64,000 bases of DNA from Cristatella mucedo (Eukaryota; Bryozoa; Phylactolaemata; Cristatellidae). The translations under genes and the position numbers were made by a program. Below are positions 47,604 through 57,200 of this stretch, in pieces (the first letter of the stretch is position 1; every line of letters begins with the position of its first letter). The stretch spans positions 2,308,501 through 2,372,500 of the forward strand of contig WPIO01000012.1 of assembly GCA_009760855.2 (NCBI GenBank). The letters are read 5' to 3'. The notes under the pieces are model-generated. The model was not told the DNA's origin. It saw only the letters and a list, made by a program, of their open reading frames with translations, and searched no databases.

Positions 47604-48696
47604 CTGACCAAGCTGCCCAGTTAGCGGCGGGCAGCGGTCTTACAACTCAACTTAATCCGCTCGCTGTGCCCGGTCTCACCACGTGGCCATAACGCCTCAC
47701 AGTGCAGCGTCCTAAGCAATGTCTACCCCGTCTAACCCTAGTAACCGTCGACGGGGAAGTTACAATGGGTAATTGCGTAATCTCCACTAAACACTAGGAA
47801 AGGGAGCTTTGTCGGTTGACCTTGAACTGCCTGCCGGAAAGAGTTCTGTTGTATCATCTCTTGCCTACACGAGTTTGAAGACATCGCGAACAGGTATCGA
47901 AAGGCAGCAACTCAAACGCTTCACGTCGGATGAAGCGTTCTTGACTTTGCAGATAAAAACAGCTGCGCGTCGCCAGCGCGGAGCGATTTATAGAGGTTTG
48001 CCCGCCACACGGATAGCCCGCACCGAGAATGGAAGGCCTTCGCAAGACTCATGGGAAAACCGCCGCCGCCTGTAGCAGCCGCAATCAGCAAACGCAGCCT
48101 CGTGCCACCGGCGGCTCCTATCAAACGCGTGGCCGCAGCGAGTCAATAATCCTGCAGTCCCACGGCGGTCGTCCCTGGCGGCATCGCTTCGAGACGTCGC
48201 GCTACCAGAGCTATAGCAGAGCGCTGCTCGTTCGCTTGCTTCGCTCAACTTCCAGAATAATCCGCGCTGCTCGCACCCGGCGGGCTCGCGCGGCCGACTG
48301 CGCCGCGGCTACGGCGGCCTCGTTTCCGGGCTGTCGCGAGCGTTTAGCTCGCTCGCGCGCCCGCGAGCCGACGATGACCAGCACTTAGTCGCTAGGCGTA
48401 GCCAACCCGCGAGCGCCGTCGCCGCGTCGGACCACCGCGGCCCCGGCGTACGGCTTCCGGCACGCGCCGCCGGCCTCTATTGACGGACGCGAGGCTCGCT
48501 GGGGGCGCTACGGGGTGCGCGCTTAGAGGCGCCTCCGGTGCGGTACCGCGCCATCGCCGAGAGCGTAGGACGCGACGCCCCAGTAAGCGGCCGACCTGTA
48601 CCGCCCTAACCAGGACTCCCAGGCATCGTCGCGGACGACAGGGGGCGCTCGACGAGGCCACGGCGCCGGCCGATGCGCAAGCCGCAGACTGGCCCC

Positions 48697-48735
<39 letters not shown>

Positions 48736-49837
48736 TTCGTGCTCTCGGTCGCTGAAAAGACACCGGCCAGAGGCGGACGAGACTGGCGGGCCCGATCGCT
48801 AGAATGCAACCGAGCTTCGGGCGGCTACATGCAATCAGGCGCGCGCGACCTCGGATTACTCCCGCTGAGCGTGCCTGCCCGGCCTCATGTTAATAAGTAT
48901 GAGCAGCAGCCGCAGCCGCAGCAACTGCAACGCGCCGACTCGGCAGCGACCGCCGAGATAACGGGTCTTAGCTCGCGGATGACTGCTCGAACCGGTCTCC
49001 GGATCAGTACGGTCGCCGGCGCACGCCCCAGCGTGGGCTAACTTTGACCCCTGGGTAGCACTCGCCCCGAAGGCGCCGTCTTTGCTAGAAATATAGCTCG
49101 GGCGCGGTAGCAGTCGCGAGCTGCATCCTGCAGCGAGTGTTCCCGGCGGAGGCCGACCTGCTACAGAAAATAGCGTGCGACGCTTTCGCAGAAGCCTGGC
49201 CTACGATAGACAGTGCTTTTAGCAGCAGCATTCCCCGTAGCCGCGCGAGAGAGCGCCGGACAGCTCGACGGGGCTGCGATCGATTGCGACAAACCCTGGA
49301 TTATTGCATATGCTCGTTTGGTTTTGACTTCACTCTCTCCGCTCCTTCTCTCTCGCGCTCTCTCTCTCTCTCTCTCTCTTCCTTGCTTTTGCATCTTTAC
49401 CTTGTTACCTGTTGGTATTCATTCTATTATTATTATTATTATTATTCTCAGCTGAGCATCGCCATGGCAGAATGAGGAGTAACAAAAGTAGGACCAGCGA
49501 GCCCTCTTTCAATTTGCACTGTCTTTCAATCAGACCTTGAAAGGAGGCTGCAAGGTTTAATATCGAAGTTTGAATATTGTGGATCCGCGATTCTTCACGA
49601 CTGCCCGCTATTCTAGATATAAGTATGTGAAGGCTTGGGCAGGTATAGATACAGGTATATATATATTTATATATATATATATTTATTTATTTATTAATAC
49701 ATATATACATTGTACACTTATATCTGCAAATATACAACTATATATGTTGTATATCTATGTAGAAAATCTGCGTATATGAATACGCTAGGTATATATACGT
49801 ATATATATATATCTGTAGATATATATATATCTGTAGA

Positions 49838-49927
<90 letters not shown>

Positions 49928-52900
49928 TCTCCGTACCCATGCGTATATCTCTACAGTACGTACGCGCCACCAGCCGCTACTTTCACTGTCGCTCGAGGGC
50001 TCCGAGAAGCTTAAAACGTGTGCAGCTAGGCATTTACTCCTCGTTGGATGATTTAATATTATTCATTCGTATAGCGCCCGAAGAGAACCTGGTCTGTTTT
50101 CAGGCGCTTCACATACGGCACACGGGGCTCGAGCCTTCGACCTGACGTCAGCAAATAAATTAGCCTTGACCTTGTCCGAGGCGAGCACCTTAAGTACTGG
50201 GTTAAACCAGCGATTTCTCTTTGGGAGAACGGCGCGAAGCGGCGGCAGCAGCGGTGCACGACCGAGTCGGCTGCGCTTGCTGACCTCAGTGAAATTTAAC
50301 GCCTTTTTACGTATAGCCAGTCGCTTCAAGCGCGCGCCGCTAGCAGACAGAGCTGAGCGGGAACGCTGGCCGTTACCATGCCTGGCGTCACACGCTCAGC
50401 CGGGGGCGCCCTCTGGCGCCTGCACGGCGCCGCAGTCAGCCGGCTCACTCAGGCACGAACCGGCCCGCCAGGCCATTCGTCCGTAGCAATCAGGTCTAGC
50501 GATGAGGGGAAGGAGAGCCCGCCGCCACGCCACGCCTCGCCCCCCCCCCCTGATAGAGGACCGAAGCAGCTTTGGTTTTTGACCCCGGGATGGCTCGGCT
50601 GCTCAAGCTGAGCGTTAGCTAAGCGTTAGCTAGAGTCGGCCGTGCGACGCCTCAAGCGACAGCGATCGACCGCTTTCGGTATGGCCCACGTCAACTGAAT
50701 GCGGTGCTACGCGTCGCCGGACAGACGAGCCAGCACTCGATAGTGACCTTCCAGGACCGCAAAAGCGGCCGCCGCCGCTCGCTCGGCGGCGGCGGCTCGG
50801 CTGAGCCAATACCGGGTCCGTCGACGAGCGCAGCTGGCGTCGCAGCAGCAGCCGCATCGGCGAGGCGAGGCTCCGGTCGATAGCGCGAGCCGCCGCCGGC
50901 AGGCGGGCGGGCGGGCCGCCGGCGCGTCGGCGCCGAAGGCGGCGCAGCTTGGCAGCACTGCAGCACTGTCGTCGTCGAGGGCCTCTGCGCTGCCTGCACG
51001 CAGCTGGCAATCTCGGCTCGAGGGAGACGTAAACATCCAGGACCTCCTCCCTATTCAGAGGAAGTGCTCCGCCCGCTGATGCAGAGAGCCGTCCGGGTCC
51101 TGTCTATCCCAGAGGATGCGCTTCGCCAGTCGTTTCTTTTGTCTCAGACGCGAGGCCTATCGTGGGGCGCGAGGCCTATTGTGGGCGCAGTCTTCGACGC
51201 ACGCGCATGGAGAGATTGGCAGGCAATCCGAGCGATCGCCTTCAACCCGGCCGCGTCACAGAATGCCGCCACGTTCCGTTGAGCCCAATGCTTGCGGGCA
51301 GTTCGCTAGCTGGAGCCACTTCCTGCTGGGATGGCTGGCGAGGGTGGCACTCGCTTCTCAGCGACCTCCGACGTCTGAGTCATTCAGCCGCAGCTTCGGC
51401 AGCAGGTCCGTTACCCGGACTCGTCGTCGTCTCTCGCGGCGAGTGGAGTTAGCTCCTCCGTCTCTCGCGTCGAGTGGAGTAAGCTCCTCCGTCGTTTCCC
51501 GCCTTGAGATGGCGACCGGGCCGGCGGGTGCACGCTCGGCTCGACGAGCCCTCGGCGTTTCTATAAATAAATAAATAAATAAAATTCATTTATATAGCGC
51601 CCCAAGAGAACTCAATCTCTATTCAGGCGCTTCACATATGCCTCAGGGCTCGAGCCGACGACCTCAGTCAGACCTTGGTCGGGGCGAGCACCTTAACCGC
51701 TAGACCAAACCAGCTCGGCGATTTTTCTCTTGTATTCCCTGATGCAGTCGCACTCCTGGACCCCTTGAAACCGAAATTTCTTCGGGACTCTAAAAATTCA
51801 TCATGCCTGCGAGTTAGGAATGCTTCGCGTCTCGTAACATATGTACGACAACGAGCCAGGCGAGAGAGAGAGAGAGAGAGAGCTCATGTTTCGCTGCGAC
51901 AAAGTACTTCTTCGGTGTCTTGTCGGAGTGCAGGCTGTAGTAGCCAATGACGCGCTCCTCCTCATCGTGTAGTGAAAGGGCCCTGGAGTGGGTTACGGGG
52001 GGGGGGAGACACGGCTACCTTCAGATTGGAGCCCCGTCCCCCCACTGTACCTCTATGCTCGTGGCTGGGCTGCTCGAGTCACTCGTAACCTCTCTCGTCG
52101 GGTTTGAAGTTCCGGCATTTAGGGCATCTACTGGGAAGGCTCGTTTTGTCTGAAATTGAGGCTACGAGCTGGCACTGTTTCCTGCGCCGTCCAGCAGCGC
52201 AGGAAACAGTGCTGCCGCCGCATCGCTCGCGAGAGCTTGCTGTCAGCGTCCGAAGCAGAAGCAGCGGCGGCGGCTGCTGCTGCAGCGATGTCTTTCGTTC
52301 CGCTCGCAGCCAAGCTGGACGAGGTAAAGACGTACATGCGGCAGTACGGGCTGCCGGTCGAGCTGCAGGAGCGCGTGATCCAGTGGTTCGAGTACCTGTG
52401 GGCCAACAAGGGCCAGGTGCGCGACGAGACGGCGCTGGAGCTGCTACCCGAGCGCCTCAAGGCCGAGATCTCCATTCACGTGCACCTCGACACGCTCAAG
52501 AAGGTCGAGATCTTCCAGAACACTGAGGCCGGCTTCCTCAAGGAGCTCGTGCTCCGACTGCGGCCCGCACTCTTCTCGCCCGGCGACTACGTCTGCCGAA
52601 AAGGTAGCGCTCCGAGCGAGCGCACTCTCAGGCAGCCGCCGCCGGCGCCCCCGCCCTGCCCCACAGCACCACAGCCACCGCTATCGTGCCGCCGGCCGTC
52701 GAGGTGCCGCCGCCGTCGCCGTCGGCACGATCGTGAGGCCCCACTTGGCGACGGGTGCTCTCTCGACTCGCTCTTAATCTCGAGCCCTCATTTTCCTCCC
52801 CCGCGCCCAGATTCGCACGCCTCAGCCGCCGCCGCCGCCGCCGCCGCCGCAGCCGCCGCAGCCGTAGCCGCCGCCGCCGGACAGACAGACAGCTACGCCG

Positions 52901-54158
52901 TACTTCTCACTTCGGCTCAGCCAGCTTCGCGCGAAACCCTGGAAAAAATGCTAGAGCGGCAGAATGAAAGGCCTGGACCGCATGCACGCTCACGACGGCC
53001 GCTGCGTCTGGCCGCACAAAAACGCCTCTCGCCGCCGCCCCCTGCCGGCTGCTAGGAGTCGCTGCGAACGACCTCCGCAGCGGCGAAAATTCGCACGGCC
53101 CCTTCACTTCCGGCGCTCCGCCTTGCCGGCGTGCGCCGAGGCGGCGCGGCAGACGCTGCCCCGGACGGACCGAAGGCCGGCCGCCTTCCGCCACAGGTGA
53201 GGTCGGCAAGGAGATGTACATCGTGAAGAAAGGCGTGCTCGACGTGCTGGACGCCGCCGGTCGCCCGGTGGCGCGCCTCGTGGCCGGCAGCTACTTCGGC
53301 GAGATCAGCATACTCAACATGGGCGAAGTGGGCAACCGGCGGACGGCGTCCGTTCGCTCCGTCGGCTACTCGGACCTGTTCTGCCTCAACAAGAAGGACC
53401 TGTGGGACGTGCTGAAGGAGTACCCGGCGGCGCGCTTCCGGCTTGAGGAGATCGCCATGCAGCGGCTCACGTCCAAAGACAAGGTGTCGCCGAGAAAGTG
53501 CGCCGCTGCCGCCGCTCCTCCGGCTGCGGAGCCGCGCCAGCTCTCCGCGTCGACGAGCGAATTCACGACGACGATGCCGACGGACGGCCACGGTGTTGTC
53601 CAGCAGAAAGGTGAGTGCTAGCGAAGAGCTCGTGTGCTCGCGAGCGGAGCGCCCGACTGGCGACCGGTGCAAAGGTCACGAGGCACCCCCCCCCCCTCCG
53701 CCCGCCCGTAGGAGGGGGGTGTGGAGCTCGATTCGCATCCGCGGACCTGGCGGCCGCGCTGCTGCTCACGAGCTCGACCCGTCGGCGAGTCCTTCGCTCC
53801 CGGAAGCTGCCTGCGCTTCACCGGCGGTCGGTCTTCGGCAGTCGCCCGGCCGTCGAGATCGTTGCGAGAGGCTGGCACCGCACTTTGGTGCCAGCAGCGA
53901 AAGCTCTTTAACGAACTTATTCGACGGAAGAACGCCGGTATTAGGATGCGACTAATCGCATCCGCTCGGATCAATGCGCTTTTCTTTGTGTGCCGCGTCG
54001 TCGTCGTCTGCCGCGGAGCTGTTCAATTGCCGGGCAGGGACAAAGAGCTAAAGTGCTACCTTCCGACTGCCGTCAAACCTTCGCTATGTGCCGGCGGCTT
54101 AACGTCTGGCGATGTCCTTCTGTCTCTGTCTCTGTCTCTGTCTCTGTCTCTGTCTCTG

Positions 54159-54251
<93 letters not shown>

Positions 54252-57200
54252 CAATAGCCTCGACGCGTCCTCGCCGGCTTTTCGGAATGCAATAGATCCC
54301 GAACCCTAAAGGCTATTACAAGGAAGCATGCCAACCGAACTCAAAACTCACCCACTCGCAACCCAGAAAGCCCTCCCGGTGGTGCGGACTTCGTCGCGTT
54401 CTCGCGTCGCCCTAGGATTGTGGCTTCTGAGGCTTTCGAGAGCTGTGGGCCATTTCGCGCCCGAAGTCGCAAAGTGAGCGGCCCTAGTCAATCGCAGGGT
54501 GGTAGCGACGACGGGCGAACCTCAGACCAGTGCTTCTGCTCCGTCTCGGGCCGCCTACATTCTGAGGATGCCGTTAAGCAGTCGGCCCTCGTCGCGGCGT
54601 CCGACCCTCGAGGCGTCGTCCACCTGTCGTGGAGGTCAACCATTGACGGTACATATTTGATGGATTGCGAACTTGGCAAGGTTTGCCAGACTCAGGCCGT
54701 TCAAAGATCGGTGTTATTATGAACTTTAGCATGTTCGTGAAAACTTAATCAATCAGGCCTGACTCTGGCAGTAAGAGCGAGAAAGCATTAGTGAGGAACT
54801 TGCTTACTCTACTGAAAGGATGAATGCGATCAAAAAAAGTCATTTTGGACAGGCACCAAGTCCTCTTCCGCTCTTACAATTTGCTCGATCTCTCTGTTCA
54901 TCAGCCACACTACCAATGCAGGAAATATTTCATAACTCCGCCTGCGGAAGGTGGATCTTTCCAGAATTGCGAACCCAACATAGAGTTTTCTAGTCATTTC
55001 GGTGTGCAAAGTTGTGTCACGGCACGGCTTGGCGAGCGAACAGTAACCGAGCACCCTGGCGAGCATCGAACCGAACATTGGGTGAGCCCAAACATAAAGT
55101 AAGCGCATGGGGTGTCGCAGGAACTGAGAATGGCAGTGATCATCAGACACCGATGATCAGACGTGGAACGGTCGAGAGACTGCATAAAATGACAGGAGGA
55201 CCCTCGAGTAGAAAGAGTCGTGCCAAGATTCTGCTCTGGCGAACAGAAGAATGCGAAGTAAAAGCGGAGTCACTGTAAGCCCGGACAACTGCCGGAAATA
55301 TGACGTCACATGAATGCGGAGTAAAAGCGGAGTCACTGTAAGCCCGGACAACTGCCTGAAGTATGACGTCACATAGCCGCTTACTGAGTGTCGAATCATC
55401 CCGAGACGAGATCATAAAAAGGCGCAATCACGGGGCTTGCAGTAAATGCATTGTCGTGCGAGCAATGAGACGTCGATTTGAATACGCTTGCTCACAGCCT
55501 TCTCTCCTGAGATGGTTCATTCGTCCAACTCATTGAAGCAGTCGATTTCCTTCACGCAATGCCGCACGTAATTTACCCGCTGAGCCGCATCGAGGTAGGT
55601 CGGACTAGCCACTGGGATCCAACCACGCTGCCGCCGCCGCCGCCACAGCGAGTCGAGCGACCATTCGGAGGATAAGCGCCGCCACCGCTTGGACGAGATT
55701 GGACGCCTTCGATGCGATGCCAAGGGCATCGTCGAGGAGCGTCGCACAGATGGCAAGGGCGTGGCTCGGATTGGGTTGCAACTGTTGCACGAGGAGTGGC
55801 GGCCGTCGAGAGATGTTGCATGACACGCGAGTGTGTGTTTGGCGAGAATGTAGTCGACTGCACCGTAGATGTGGACAAGCGAGCACTGTTTGATGTGTGG
55901 CTACCTTCGTTTTCGTGTTGCTCTTTACGTAGGCGTCGCTGAAGTCAACGTTAATAATAATAATAATAAAATGCTAGCTGCTATAGCAGTCTCTTTTGTA
56001 TAGCGACAGAAGAGCCTTTACGGCTATCACCTCCGCTTACAGTAGCGATACAGAATCACTCATCGCGGGATTCGAACCCACGACCTCGGTACCGAGTACG
56101 TGAAAAGCAATCGCCTTACCTAGCGAAACAGAATCACTCATCGCGGGATTCGAACCCACGACCTCGGTACCGAGTACGTGAAAAGCAATCGCCTTACCTA
56201 GCGAAACAGAATCACTCATCGCGGGATTCGAACCCACGACCTCGGTACCGAGTACGTGAAAAGCAATTGCCTTACCTAGTGTGCCATCACGGCTAATTTT
56301 TTTACAGCGTCCTCAGAGAACTCAATCTTTTTCTAGGCACTTTAGATTTACTAAAAAGGAAGCATGATCGCATGGTTGGTGGTGGTATGTTCAATGACAG
56401 CAAGCATAACACGGTTAGAGGTGACACGCACAAGGTCAGCATGCAAATATGTACGGTTAGTGGCGCGCTACGCTTAGCTTCCGCCCGATCGTTGCAGCGC
56501 CCATCAACCGCTGCTACAGCACTCCCGGAGCGGTGGAGCGCAGTTCGCTCGTGCCGCACGAGCGAATGCTGCTGCCGGAAGTGCGCATCTGCGTCGAAGG
56601 CGACCGACGAGTCGGCGCCGAGTTGGAACAGTTTCTCGCCGACGGCAGCTTTCACGCCTGCCCATCGCCGCCACCGTCGCCGTCGCCACCGCCGTCAGGA
56701 CGTTGGAACGTCTCGGGCATCTGCAACCCAAGCAGCAGCCAGCCGTCGGCTGCTGCTGCTGTCGCCACCGCCTCTCGCGGAGGCGGTCACTTTCGCGGCG
56801 GCCAGCTGCTGCAGCCTCCCGCGCCGACGCTGGGGCGCCCGTGGTCGACGGGGCTCGACGCCGACGACAACGACGGCTGCTGCCACCTCGGCGTCACCCG
56901 CTCGCGCGGCCTAACTCTGCCTCGGCCATCGTCGGCACACGCCGGAATGGTGAGCGAGGCGTCGGCGGCCGAGGTGTCTAGACTCTACAACTACGACGGC
57001 GCCGCTACTGCCGCAGTTGGTGGGCCGCCTTCGCCATCGGCCGTACTCTGCAGCAGCTTCGCACCGTGCGAAGACGGAGGGTCCGCGTGGCGAGCGCCTA
57101 AGCCGCTGCCGCCGCCAGCCGCCCCCAGCTTCCGGCAGCAGCCAGCAGCAGCGGGCGGCCGCGACGTCGTGCATGCGGCGTCCGGATATTCCCAGCTGTC

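Noticed and set aside
52156-53055. A single 299-codon frame covering CNG exon 2
   Set aside because: Homology is limited to 52310-52603. The rest is intron that happens to stay open; the donor and the phase-1 acceptor at 53197 restore the CNBD exactly.
56043-56276. A CRISPR-like array (three regular repeats)
   Set aside because: The units are contiguous 78-bp tandem copies without unique spacers, and this is an animal genome.
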